A stretch of 64,000 nucleotides of DNA, taken from the NCBI GenBank assembly GCA_038503035.1, contig JAVSML010001152.1:191066-255065 (forward strand). The letters are read 5' to 3'. Shown in pieces: positions 32,001 through 42,139 of this stretch. Each line of letters starts with the position of its first letter. Within the stretch, counting starts at the first letter, position 1. The DNA is from Crocodylus rhombifer. Its lineage: Eukaryota > Chordata > Crocodylia > Crocodylidae. A program made the translations under genes and the position numbers. The notes under the pieces were generated by a model. The model saw only the letters and a program-made list of their open reading frames with translations, ran no database searches and was not told the DNA's origin.

Positions 32001-32830
32001 TGGGATGGCAGACACTCTTTCAGAAGGCAGAGTATGATACAGACTTGCCTCAGGTCTTCATTGGCTCTGTGTGGCTGGTAGACCAGCTCGCACTGCTCTA
32101 TGCTGCCAACCAGGAGAAAATACCCCCAGAAGAGCAGACCATCTTCACCCAGCAAGCACACTGGCTTCAAGATGGTGTCATTTATACTCAGGATAGCATC
32201 TGTTTACCACTGAGTTAGGTGAGGCTAATTGTCCATGTCCATTGCCTAAGTCATGAATCCTGGTTAGCAGGCCACCTGGAACTGAAAAGACCTACCAGCT
32301 GATCTCCTGATACTTGTGGTGGCCACAAATGTGCGAGACTGTGCAAGCCTTTGTCAACTCTTGTGTTATTTGTGCCCAATCTAAGGGACTCATTCAAAGA
32401 CTGTGGATTCCTCCATCCCCCTTCCCATTCCACTTTGGCTATCTTTGAACTTTGTTGTAGAGCTATGTATATCAAATGGTTCCTTTACAATCCTAAAACT
32501 AACAGACAAATAGACTAAAATGGCCCATTTTATTCCCTGCATAGGCCTTCCCTCAGCCAACGACACCACCCAACTCTGATTAAACAATATAGTTCGCCTC
32601 CGCAGCATCCTGGACTGCCTAATATCTGACTATGGTCTCAGATCATTTACTGGTTCTGGCTCTGCACCTATTGGGAGTCTTTTCCTAGCTCTTATTGAAT
32701 AGCCAGACTGAAAGAACTGACCAGGTTTTGAAGCAGTATCTTTGGTGCTACCTCATTTTTTAGCAAGACAACTAGGTTTTCCTACTAGCTCTTACAGAAT
32801 TTGCATATAATAACTCCACTCATGCCTTGA
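32000..32830 (+). pseudogene. Gypsy integrase, decayed
   Basis: An open stretch 32,000-32,218 covers the linker after RNase H. The histidine-rich zinc finger then follows (HCLSHESWLAGHLELKRP near 32,240-32,290 and C-x-C text CGGHKCARLCKPL near 32,320). The core comes as HSTLAIFELCCRAMYIKWFL (about 32,430-32,490), then text near 32,600 resembling the second acidic region (LPNI..YGLRS). It is broken by frameshifts and then by the inverted solo LTR. Confidence 0.8.
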
Positions 32831-32835
32831 CTAGA

Positions 32836-33797
32836 TGTAATGCAGTGGCAAGGTCTCCTCTCCTGGCCGCCACCTGGACCCTACCTCATTCCCTTCTCTG
32901 GCCTCTCAAGTTTTGCCCACTCTTGTTATCTTTCCTGCCATGCCTCGGTGTTGTTATTTCATAGGGAGGTGGGTTTTTGGGGTATGTCCTTGTCTCGGCT
33001 AAGGCCCTTGCTGGCCTTGGCCCACTTTAATCCAGCTGAATTTTTCTGCCTGAGGTCCACAGTATCAGAACCTCAGGCTCCCAAGCCCCAGCTTGTCCCT
33101 CATGGACTCAGGGCCCCTCAGTGCCTCTGGTCTTTCCCCTTGCAGACTCTGGGCTTGTGCTCCCCAGTCTTTGCTGCCAGGTGCTCAATCCTCTGACAAC
33201 AACAGTCCTTCTTCTGAAGTATTTTGGTTTCTGCCCTCCTGCAGCCCACAGCCCTTGGACCCTGGAACTGCTGTGAATTGGGGACCCATGCAGCACCCCA
33301 GTAGCCTCCAGTCCTCCCCTTTCAGTCAAACCCAATCCTCTAATTTAAACACAAACCAAAAACATGAGTGTCCAGTCCCAAAAGAGAAGGTTCCCCTCCC
33401 TGGGTTACTTTTGTCCTGCAGCAGCACTACCACAAAGGCTTGAGACACTTATCTGTTGCTGCTTGTGGTGCTGGATTTATTTCAGCTCCCCTTCAATGCA
33501 GAGTCCTTCTTCTGGGGGCAGCCCAGATGGTCTGTTTCCTGGAGCTCTGCCTCCTGTGGCTCCTATAGCTAGACTGACCCTTCAGGGTCAGGCCCTGGGC
33601 TTATGAGTCTCTCCCTAAATTGAGTCACCTGACCCTCTACTTCTGCTGCAAGTGTGTCAATCACTTCCTGTATCTGGGGTGGACAGCCATTTTATATGAG
33701 GCCCCTTTGCCATTGTAAGTCTGTTCAAGGGGCTGGGGCTGGCCAGCTGACCCTGGGGTCCCTCTTCCCCTCAGTAATTGGGCAGGGACGCGTTACA
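32836..33797 (-). mobile_element. Solo LTR inserted antisense in gypsy integrase
   Basis: 962 bp with inverted ends TGTAATGC (32,836-32,843) and GCGTTACA (33,790-33,797), flanked by CTAGA (32,831-32,835) and CTAGG (33,798-33,802), a 5-bp duplication with one mismatch. On the minus strand it runs TG..CA, has an ATATAAAA box near 33,700 and AATAAA near 33,475, so promoter and polyadenylation signals are in that orientation. No internal retroviral genes accompany it: it is a solo LTR left after recombination. A 5-bp duplication suits gypsy or ERV-L type integrases. Confidence 0.75.
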
Positions 33798-33802
33798 CTA
33801 GG

Positions 33803-34337
33803 CAAAGTAAATTATTGTTTTTGCTAATTATGGGTTTTATCTCTGGTTATATTTGGCCCTACCCGCTAGTTCTGACAACCCAGCAGCCACGGATTAGGTA
33901 CATCCTATGTGTGAGGTCCAAGGGGATTGAAACAATATCTGGAGAAGGCAAAAGAGACTTATAAACAACAGACTGACCAACACTGCCAGAAAGGATCTGC
34001 CTATTCAGTAGGTAGGACAGAAGGTATGATTATCATCTGAACACCTTTACACAGACCGACCTTCATGAAAGCTAGATTACCACTACATTGGCTCCTTCCA
34101 CATCATTCAATAAATTAATCCAGTAACCCTTGAGCTGCAACTTCCACAAATGGTAAAAAGGGTATTCCACAAATGGTATTTCATGTACCACTGTTTAAGC
34201 TACATACAGAAAATTTGTTCCCCATCAGTCCCAACCTCCCATAATAGTCCATTGTCAAAAGGAATACCTGGAGGACCAGGTATCCCATGAAGACCATCTG
34301 GGAAAGCCTGGGCCAGCCCCCTACAGAGGGCTCTGTT
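33803..34337 (+). pseudogene. Gypsy integrase C-terminus and chromodomain-like tail
   Basis: Resumes after the solo LTR. It includes LEKAKETYKQQTDQHCQKGS (about 33,940-33,998), then KLDYHYIGSFHIIQ and NPVTLELQLP (about 34,070-34,145) of the integrase C-terminal domain, and VFHKWYFMYHCL (about 34,167). Text resembling the polyprotein tail of chromoviruses follows to the purine tract. Multiple stops. Confidence 0.72.
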
Positions 34338-34352
34338 GATGATGGGGGGTCA

Positions 34353-34827
34353 TGTCTGGCCATGGCCTCAGAGCTAGGGCCCTGGTTTGCCTGGCACAGC
34401 TGCTGATCCCAGAGTAGCTGGTCAGGGTCAGCTGACCTTTCACTCTTTCCTATAAAAAAAAAAACCCTTGCCCAGAAGTGGAAGTGTCTGGGTAATAAGG
34501 TTCCACTTCTTCCCAGGCTGCTTTGACCTACTGACTTTCTAACTGGTCTCTTAGCTACTGACCTGGACCACCTTCAGACACCATGTTCTGCTTGACCCTT
34601 GGGTTTCCTAATCCAACTCCTGGGTTGATCTTCTGGATACCTGAGTTGGCTGGCTTTCTGACTTCATGCTTCAGAGCCTGACCCTTCAGCTTCCTGACTC
34701 TGCTTCTTATTCTGGCCTGTCTTCCTGACCTGGCCCTTACCTGGATTCTATCCACTCCTCATGACCCAGGTTGCCAATTTGTTCCCCAAGTGGCCATTGA
34801 TCTGGCTGCCCACAGCCTGGCATGACA
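34353..34827 (+). mobile_element. Gypsy 3' LTR
   Basis: Begins TGTCTGGCC directly after a purine-rich tract and ends CATGACA, giving TGTC..GACA inverted tips. A CCTATAAAAA box lies at about 34,449. I see no AATAAA. 475 bp. Only this LTR of the pair is present. Confidence 0.65.
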
Positions 34828-34889
34828 TTTTCCTTCTCTCCCCCAAGCCATATGGAAGGATGTGCAGAACCTAGTCTCCAGCAGAAGCT

Positions 34890-35035
34890 ATAGTTTTAAC
34901 CCTTTCACAGCTGATTTTAGAGCAGGGACAGAGCTTAATGTTATGCTGGTTCATAACTGCTGTTATGAACATAACAGGCCATCTCTGGCACTGTCCCTAA
35001 ATGACATGCCTGCTCTGACATTGTTTCTCCAACCC
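34890..35035. repeat. Small foldback repeat
   Basis: TTTTAGAGCAGGGACAGAGC .. AATGTTATG on the left is mirrored by CATAACAGGCC .. GGCACTGTCCCTAAATGACA then TGCCTGCTCTGACA on the right. The centre is GTTCATAACTGCTGTTATGAAC, itself a hairpin. MITE-like, one copy seen. Confidence 0.6.
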
Positions 35036-35587
35036 CTATATCAGTATGCAAATAAAAAAAAAAAAAGTTACAGAAACTTCCTAAGGCCCTTGATGGTATT
35101 TTCCCCATCACCAATGAGTTCTTAGCTGGCTATTAAGTGCTGGGTTCTGTCACTTTCCTCCATTCAATTGCAACAGGATGATAGAATCTGGGCCAAGACT
35201 TTCAAAAAAAATGGAAACCCTAATTTAGACTGCAAAATAGAAACATTAAGTTAGGCATCTAAATCAGCGATTTGATTTTCACACTTTCTCAGCTTGCAGC
35301 ACATCACAGGTATTTAATGAGTTTCTGAACATCTGGCAAGTTTGAAAAAAAAATCAGATTATTAAAATGTTTATGTAACTAAAGATGTAAGGTTGAAATT
35401 TTCAGTAGTGTTCATGGAGATGCAGTTTTCATTCAAATTAATGGGAATACTAGATCTTTTGGGCAGGTTGAAAGAATCAGTTTAAAGGATTCAGTGTCTA
35501 AAGAATTTCAGTTTGAGCCATTTTAATAAAAGCCAAGAGTTTGTGGGAAAAATTTAGATTTCCTTGTAAAATCGTGGAATACTTATA

Positions 35588-36545
35588 ATAGAGGGCTGCA
35601 CCCAGAGAGTGGTGGTGGACAGGTCATTTTCGACCTGAAGGGATGTGGGCAGTGGAGTCCTATAGGACTTGGTCCTCAGGCCTGCACTGTTTGACATCTT
35701 CATTAGCGACTTGAACAAAGGGGTGAAAAGCACCTTGTTCAAATTCACAGATGACACTAAGATGTGGGGAGAGGTGGGCACGCTAGAAGGGAGAGACAGT
35801 TTACAGCTAGGTCTGGACAGGTTACAGGGGTGGGTGGATGAGTATAGGATGGGATTCAATACTGACAAGCGCAGGGTATTGTACCTAGGAGGAAAGAACC
35901 AGCAGCATACCTGCAGGCTGGGGAACTCTCTTCTCATCAGCACAGAGGCAGAAAGGGATCTTGGAGTCATTATTGATTCCAAGATGAACATGTGCCGCCA
36001 ATGTGAGGATGTGGTCACTAAGGCTAACTGCACCTTGTCATGCATCCACAGATGCATCACGAGCAGGTCCAAGGAGGTGATTCTCCCCCTCTATGCGGCA
36101 TTGGTCAGGCCACAGTTGGAGTACTGCGTCCAGTTCTGGGCACCGCACTTCAGGAAGGATGTGGACAGCACTGAGAGAGTCCAGAGGAAGGCCACTCACA
36201 TGGTTGGAGGCAGCAGGGCATGTCCTACAGGACCTGAACCTGTACAGCCCTCTCAAGAGAAGGCTGAGAGGGGATCTGGTGGCTGTCTATAAACTTACCA
36301 GGGAGGACCAGCGGGGAATGGGAGAGGCCCTGTTCCCCCGAGCACTACCTGGAGTAACTAGGAATAACGGCCACAAATTGATCAAGAGTAGGTTCAGGCT
36401 AGACATCAGGAGGCACTACTTCACGGTCAGGGCGGCTAGGATCTGGAACCAACTTCCAAAGGAAGTGGTGCTCACTCCTACCTTGGAGGTCTTCAGAAGG
36501 AAGCTAGACAATCACCTTGCCGGGGTCATTTGATCCCAACATTTT
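35588..36545 (+). mobile_element. CR1 LINE 3' portion, sense
   Basis: An open frame at 35,669-36,292 reads ALFDIFISDLNKGVKSTLFK then FTDDTKMWGEVGTLEGRDSL and [20 protein letters not shown]. One frameshift near 36,230 moves the C-terminus to a second frame that ends LAGVI at 36,533. The RT active site is FTDD. The 3' UTR is nearly absent: the match stops just after the ORF at TCATTTGATCCCAACA, so no octamer tail is visible. Confidence 0.93.
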
Positions 36546-36576
36546 TCCCTCAATCCCAGAGCACGTGTAAAAATGC

Positions 36577-36695
36577 CCAAGGAGTTCAACCCAAAGAGAA
36601 AGTGATTTGTCCAAGTTAAGCGAATGAGTTTGAGTGAGCTGGGCATGAAACCAAGGTTAGGCGACTTCCTACTCAATGAAGTATGCTGCCTCTCA
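36577..36695 (+). repeat. MIR SINE fragment
   Basis: Contains AGTGATTTGTCCAAGTTAAG, GAGTGAGCTGGGCATGAAAC then CAAGGTTAGGCGACTTCCTA and TATGCTGCCTCTCAC. Word by word this follows the MIR 3' half (GTGACTTGCCCAAGGTCAC.. GAGCTGGGATTAGAACCC.. GCTGCCTCTC). Confidence 0.65.
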
Positions 36696-36699
36696 CTTA

Positions 36700-38810
36700 A
36701 AATGTTGTCTTCACTAGCAAGATGTTGATGTCTTCACTCTTGTTAGCAGTGTGACTACTGCACTAATTCTACTGTTGTTTATTATTTTTATGAAAAGTGT
36801 TTAAGATGGCTAACAGAAAGAAAACCAAAGCCTGTTTTCTGGTCAGATAATATTATAACCTTTTTTTTATATATATATTACCTGTTGAATTTGTGTAACA
36901 GAGAGCAGTGAAAACAGGGGATGAAGAAGAATATAAAAGATTACAATCAGATTATATGATTATTCAGTGAAGACATGCTCAGTTAAAAGCATATTTTAAC
37001 ATACTTGCCATTGTGAACGCATGTTAGGGATTGTAGAATAGTCTCAACGAGGGATTTGAATGAGAAGATGGTAACAGTTTCACTTAAATCTCACTTACAA
37101 TGATGCTTCCAGAGATTGCTGTCTTTATCCCACACATTATTTCAGCTTTGACTAAATATTATTGGGCTTTTGTCTGCTATATTTTGAGAGACTATTTTTA
37201 CTCATCTATTAAAAGTCCTTTTTCTGATATATTTCCCTGAACCTGGGTAATCCAGGAATTTATTATCCAATCCATTGCTTCTATTTGTAATGCTGTGAAA
37301 GTTTGACTGATATTGCTTGTTGTACTCTTTGGGTAATGGTAATAGTCTCCTTTTTTTTTTTGTGGTGACAGTCTATGGAGGAGATAAGAGTCATATATCA
37401 TCTGGAGCAGTAAACCTTTCTGTTTCAGACTTACCAGGAAGATTACATTGCACAGAGTCTTTCATCTTTCCAAATGGGCTATAGCCAGCCCTGGTCGTCT
37501 TCTGGATTTCTCCTTCTGGCTTTTGCATGATCTTAGCAGCTGTTTAAGAAAGATCATTTCTCTGCTTTTTTCAGTCGATACCTGTCTGTGCTAGCATTCT
37601 TTCCTCCTTTTTTACCTCCACAATTTTGAAGACTAATAATTGTATTTTAGAAGTACTTTTTGCTTTTATAGTTGATCTCCTCTACACTCTGTTCTTGTTA
37701 GTCTTGGGATCATATAGACTGTTACTTTTGTGGGAAAATATGACAGACCGTGCCTGTTCTCCTGGTGAATAGATATTCAATTTTGTATGTAATTGATTGT
37801 TACCATTTTGGAAGCTTTGAAAACTGCTAGGCTTTTGGTTCTGCTCATCACATTGGTTGTTTTTCTGGTTTAAGGAAAACGACAATATAGTTCTTTTTTA
37901 CTAGAATTTTCCTGTCTCAAAGTGGACTATGATGTTTTGTAGCTCCTTTTTTGTTGTAACAGCCCTCAGCCTTTTTGATGTAACAGTTTGTCTTGTACTT
38001 TAGCTTTCTTTGTTCATATCATCTTCTTCACCCATTGACCTGATTGTGGTGGATAAGTCCTTTTTCCCCGATTTTAATTTCAGAAAATATATTCTGTGAA
38101 GTATTTTTCTTAATTTCTTCCCTTTCAGGATACAGGATGTCATTATGTATTTGAACTATTATTCAGAATCCTGAGCTGTCTTCTGCACTATCAGAATCCC
38201 TGCCCATAGCAATTAATGTATTTGTCAAGCAGCATCCCCATCCCCCTTCATTTTCCAATTCAATGCTTTTCTTTTGAAAATAGTTCACAGCTCTTGCAAA
38301 TAAAGTCCATTTTATCCAGTGATAAAAGCATAGCACTCATGGGAGATGGAAATAAGCTTCCTCACACTGTTCTATGAAAGAGCCTCAATCCTAACTTGGA
38401 GCAAGTGTCCCTCACGATGACAGTAAATGCAGCATTCTTGCCTATTCAGCTCTTGACCTCTCCTCTTCCACCAAAGATGTCTACTGGTGTGCTTAAAAAG
38501 AATAGTGAGTTTTGTAGGGTAGCTGTTTCTCCATTGTGAATACATCTGAGATAAATTAATTTTAGAAATATATCCTTAAGGACTTAAAGAAGAAACCAAA
38601 TGCCTGTCTTTTAGATATGTTTAGTACCTTCAGAGCTGTCCTTCTTTTGTCTTGTGCAGAAACTTGTTATTCCAGGCTTCATTTCTAAACTAATCTGATA
38701 CAAACTTTAGGTGCTCAAGAGGCATCTCACCATCAAATAGAATCAGAGACAAAACCCCCCCATTATGTACAGGGTTGTATAATCTGTGCTGCTTTAGTTT
38801 GGACAGCAGT
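36700..38810. other. Intronic sequence, no feature recognised
   Basis: About 2.1 kb of AT-rich sequence with T-rich tracts (for example 36,861-36,868 and 37,351-37,361). Two minus-strand 67-codon frames carry no motif. I see no mobile-element ends. Confidence 0.45.
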
Positions 38811-38815
38811 GACTT

Positions 38816-39408
38816 GCCATGTGTGTAGATGAAACGGAGGCCCTAAATTGAAGTGGTGGGTTTTAAAAAACACTGCCTTAATTTAGGGCTGATTAAACCC
38901 CCATGTAGTGCACACACCTTGCTGACTTACCTGCCTCTCTGATGGAGAGGGAGGGCAAGCTGCTGGCGGGCAGAGTGGACCCTACGCTGTGGGGGGGCTG
39001 GTGCTTCCCTCCGTGGCAGGGACAGCCCCTCCCAGGAGGCCCCCACCTTCAGGCACCCAGCTCAGGCAGTCCTGGGGGGCCACTGCAGTCGCAAAGGGAA
39101 GCACTGGGCTCCTGTGCAGCTCAGGCAGGCAGGCTCTAGGGGAAAAAAAGAAAAATCAGGTTCTCTGCTTTTCTTGGGTGAAGCTGCTTTCCGAGGCTGC
39201 TTTCAGGCTGTCTGCAGGGCTTCCTGCAGAGCTGCACAGAGCCCAGTGCTTCACTCCATTACACCACCGAATTTTCTACAGTGGCTGGAATTAATGTGCA
39301 ATACGCCACCGAGGCATGCAAACACTAACACCATGAAAGTGGTGCAAAAGGATTTAGCCCAATTTAAAGTGTCATGCACACATGCCTCTCATTTCGTCTA
39401 TACATGGC
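38816..39408. mobile_element. Inverted-repeat DNA element
   Basis: The left end GCCATGTGTGTAGATGAAAC and the right end GTTT-less inverse ATTTCGTCTATACATGGC mirror each other, and the match extends inward (TTTAGCCCAATTTAAAGTG against GGCCCTAAATTGAAGTGG). The GC-rich interior has overlapping open frames on the plus strand that I regard as chance. No flanking duplication is evident. Confidence 0.68.
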
Positions 39409-39639
39409 CTTGTTGGTTTTTTACATCCAGAGATCCTTGGTTCAAAATTCTTTGGTGATAATGCATCCTTGGGTATTAATAATATTTAAATTGTGGATGG
39501 TATGCAGTCTATTTATTATAACATTAACTTATATAATAAAATAAATACCTAATCAAAATGGTTCCGTCAGGGTTACAACTGGAGGAATATTATTGAAGTT
39601 TTGTGCAAAATCCAACGTACAAAGTTTAGTTCTGTCACT

Positions 39640-40129
39640 GGGTACATCTACATGTGCAATTGATGTGGCTGAATAAACTCGGTACAAATCATTCCGGAGT
39701 TTATTGCTTCCAGGCACTGTGTTTGCATATGCCCCTGGACCCACAGCATGTTGAGCCAGGGTGGAGCAGCCCCAGTGGGCAGGAGTTCTCAGGAGTCAGC
39801 CTGCCAGCCCAGGGCTGCTCCGATCCAGCTCAGTGTGCTGTGGAAAGGCCGGCTGGGGCATGAGGGTGTTTCAGTACAGGGCTAGTTGACAGGTAGCCCC
39901 CACATTGAAGCACCCTCATGCCCCAGCCAGCCCTGGCATCGTCTCCATGTGCACTGTGGTGGGGTGAATAGCTCTACCGTAGGATGGTACTTGTCTCTGG
40001 CAGTACTATCCTGTACATGACTTAATTAGTTTACTCCATCCAAATACCACCTCAAAAATAGACAGTGATGTTTTACTGTGGAGCTAATTAGTTAACTCCT
40101 CTGTAAATGTCTCATGTAGACACTTTAGG
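39640..40129. mobile_element. Family A element, copy 2
   Basis: Left end GGGTACATCTACATGTGCAA; right end AATGTCTCATGTAGACACTT in inverted orientation, preceded by AGCTAATTAGTTAACTCC. Inside, GGCTGGGGCATGAGGGTGTT (39,850) and its inverse CACCCTCATGCCCCAGCC (39,911-39,928) form a second hairpin, and this phrase recurs at 41,638. Non-coding. Confidence 0.62.
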
Positions 40130-40134
40130 TAGTT

Positions 40135-40325
40135 GGTTGTAGACATGTTGGTCTAAGGACATAGGCATGTGTTCCATGGAGAACACATAACCCCAGCAGG
40201 TTTTCCCTGTGCCTGAAGAAGAGTGTTTGTGCCCAAAAGCTTGCAGAGAACAATTTTTACCAACTATTTAGTTGGTCTAATGAAAGATATCACATTACCC
40301 AAAGACTCTTGTCTGCCTTTTATAG
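40135..40325. repeat. Family B repeat, copy 2, two ends facing
   Basis: The left side reads TTGTAGACATGTTGGTCTAA then GGACATAGGCA in the same direction as 5,885. The right side reads CCAACTATTTAGTTGGTCTA then ATGAAAGATATCACATTACC and CAAAGACTCTTGTCTGCC, the inverse of the text following that word at 5,907-5,975. It thus looks like two family B pieces head to head, or a palindromic element. The middle has CCTGAAGAAGAGTGTTTGTG then CCCAAAAGCTTGCAGAG. Confidence 0.55.
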
Positions 40326-40329
40326 ACAC

Positions 40330-41440
40330 TAGCACTCATATATCTTTGTCTGTTACTACAGCTCCAAGATAGGCTATGAAGGGAGTCATAGATTGTGTAT
40401 CATAATTGTAACTATTTTTCTCCCTTTTTCTTTTTTTACACAACAATTATAATTGCATCGTTTCTGTAAAGAGAATTATATTTGCAATAGATTCCCCTCC
40501 CCCCGCCGCCCTTTTTGTTTACACATTTACAGATATTTTAAATAGTATATCTGGTATGCTGGAATAGGTAAAGGAAGCAGGGACTTGCATAAGGACTGTA
40601 GAATTTGGTCTATTGAAACACATACAAAGTTTTGTAGGATGGTCTCTATGGTCTTTTTTCATTCTAAATTAATTTAAGGCTGAGAAGCATTACACATTTT
40701 CTAGTTTGGAGACAAAACAGTGCATAGTACCTGCAATGACTTATTCAAGTAGTGTCAGCTCAAATTGTTCATGCTTGTTTTCAGTGCAGAGGTGATTTTT
40801 TTTTTTTTTTTTGGTCAAGTTTGAGAAAAATCCTCTGAGATATTTTTGACTCCATGAAAATGAAAATATATATGTACCTTTTCACATGTGAAAAATAATT
40901 GCCACATTTTTTCTTGCATGAAGGTAACAACTGACCTTTGAAATTTAAAAGGCCGGTTCTCAGCTAGTATTCAGTATAGCTCTGCTGAAGTCTACAGAGC
41001 TGTGGCAATTTACTCAAGGTAAGGATTTAGATATGTGCCTGGAAATAGTCCTCATTGCTCAACACGTCTAAACCATTTTAAAAAGTTGGTTGCATTGAAA
41101 CCATTACTCTTGAAGGTGCTCAAGAGACCCTTCCTAGGACTTTTAGCAAAGCCCAGTGTGTTCGATGTAACATCACAATATAAATTCTTGCTTAGCTCCA
41201 CTACAGACAATATAGGAGGAAGATCTGCTGGGTTAAGGGTGTTGCTTAAATAGTTTTCATGCATTTGACTCTTGCATGATTGAAATGTTATTTCTGTATT
41301 GTGGTAAGACTCCTGCGCTTAGCAGAAGATAAAGACAGCATAAAAAGTCCCTGCAAATTAGCCTATAGTTTAATTTCCAGAAAACGTTAAGCTGATGAAA
41401 CTGGTGTTTCTATATGTTGTGGTATAGAATTTATAACATA
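40330..41440. other. Intronic AT-rich sequence
   Basis: Contains a T-run at 40,797-40,813. No supported gene or repeat. Confidence 0.45.
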
Positions 41441-41441
41441 A

Positions 41442-42137
41442 GGGGTGCATCTACATGTGCGCTTTACTGCAGAGTTGACTAGCTCTGCAATAAAGTGTCA
41501 CTATCTACAAGTTCTCTGGTATTAGAGTGCAATAAATTAATTAACTCCACCATAACATAGTATTTCTGGGGACGGTACTATTTTTTGGCGGCGCACTTAA
41601 CTCCACTGGAACGCACATGTAGATGGTGACAGGGGCTGGCTGGGGCACGAGGGTGCTTCAGTGCAGGGGCTTCTCCACCACCTTCCAGGCCAGAGCCTAG
41701 GGCTGACCCCCTGGTGCCTCCTGCCAGCCCAGAGCTGCTCTACTCCGGCTCAAACTGCTGCAGTCCCAGGCACATGTATAGATGCTTTGCCTGGGGAAAG
41801 TTCACTCTGGTGTGAACTGTGCCAGACATAAACGATGCGTGCCCCTGGAGTTTGAGTGGGGCACAGTGATTGCCTACAGGTGGAGGCAGCGATGTGGGCA
41901 TGGCAGCGGCAAGTGGAGAGCTCCCTCAGGCATCCGCGACAGTGTTGGCGGTGAGGGGGAGAGGGCTGGCGATCGGTGACTGACCTGCAGGTGCTGCTAG
42001 AAGCATTGATGGCACTTCTCTAAGGGGGTGCACCACCAATTTCAGGGGGGTACATGTCCACCCACATGCACCCCCTATGCATCGCCAATTATGCCAGAGT
42101 TTATCACATCACCTTAATTGCATGTGTAGATGTACCC
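41442..42137. mobile_element. Family A element, copy 3, hosting family D
   Basis: The left end GGGGTGCATCTACATGTGCG then CTTTACTGCAGAGTTGACTA; right end TTAATTGCATGTGTAGATGT then ACCC, its inverse. An internal CGCACATGTAGATGG (41,611-41,625) suggests a nested or duplicated end. Split by a 264-bp family D element. Without that, the copy is about 430 bp. Flank match is weak. Confidence 0.66.
41828..42091. mobile_element. Family D MITE, copy 2 (hAT-like)
   Basis: 264 bp flanked by TGCCAGAC (41,820-41,827) and TGCCAGAG (42,092-42,099), an 8-bp duplication with one mismatch. Starts ATAAACGATGCGTGCCCCTG and ends CCCCCTATGCATCGCCAATT then A. It shares the left 19-mer ACGATGCGTGCCCCTGGAG with the copy at 9,806. 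Non-coding. Confidence 0.75.
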
Positions 42138-42139
42138 AA

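Larger units (their letters stand above)
30470..34827 (+). mobile_element. Ty3/gypsy LTR retrotransposon remnant, sense, with 3' LTR
   Basis: In order on the plus strand: the start of reverse transcriptase, palm, RNase H, integrase zinc-binding and core, a chromodomain-like tail, a purine-rich tract (GATGATGGGGGG, 34,338-34,349) and an LTR. The wording matches vertebrate chromovirus-type gypsy elements. Two later insertions break it (30,893-31,190 and 32,836-33,797). There is no 5' LTR; the element starts abruptly inside pol. Confidence 0.9.

Noticed and set aside
35554..36072. 172-codon minus-strand frame
   Set aside because: Antisense shadow of the sense CR1 ORF2 in the same place. The frames at 48,044-48,541, 56,586-57,111, 57,284-57,619 and 63,553-63,948 are similar shadows of antisense CR1 copies.
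38942..39458. CpG-richer block as a promoter island
   Set aside because: It is the core of an inverted-repeat element bounded at 38,816 and 39,408; base composition alone does not show promoter function.
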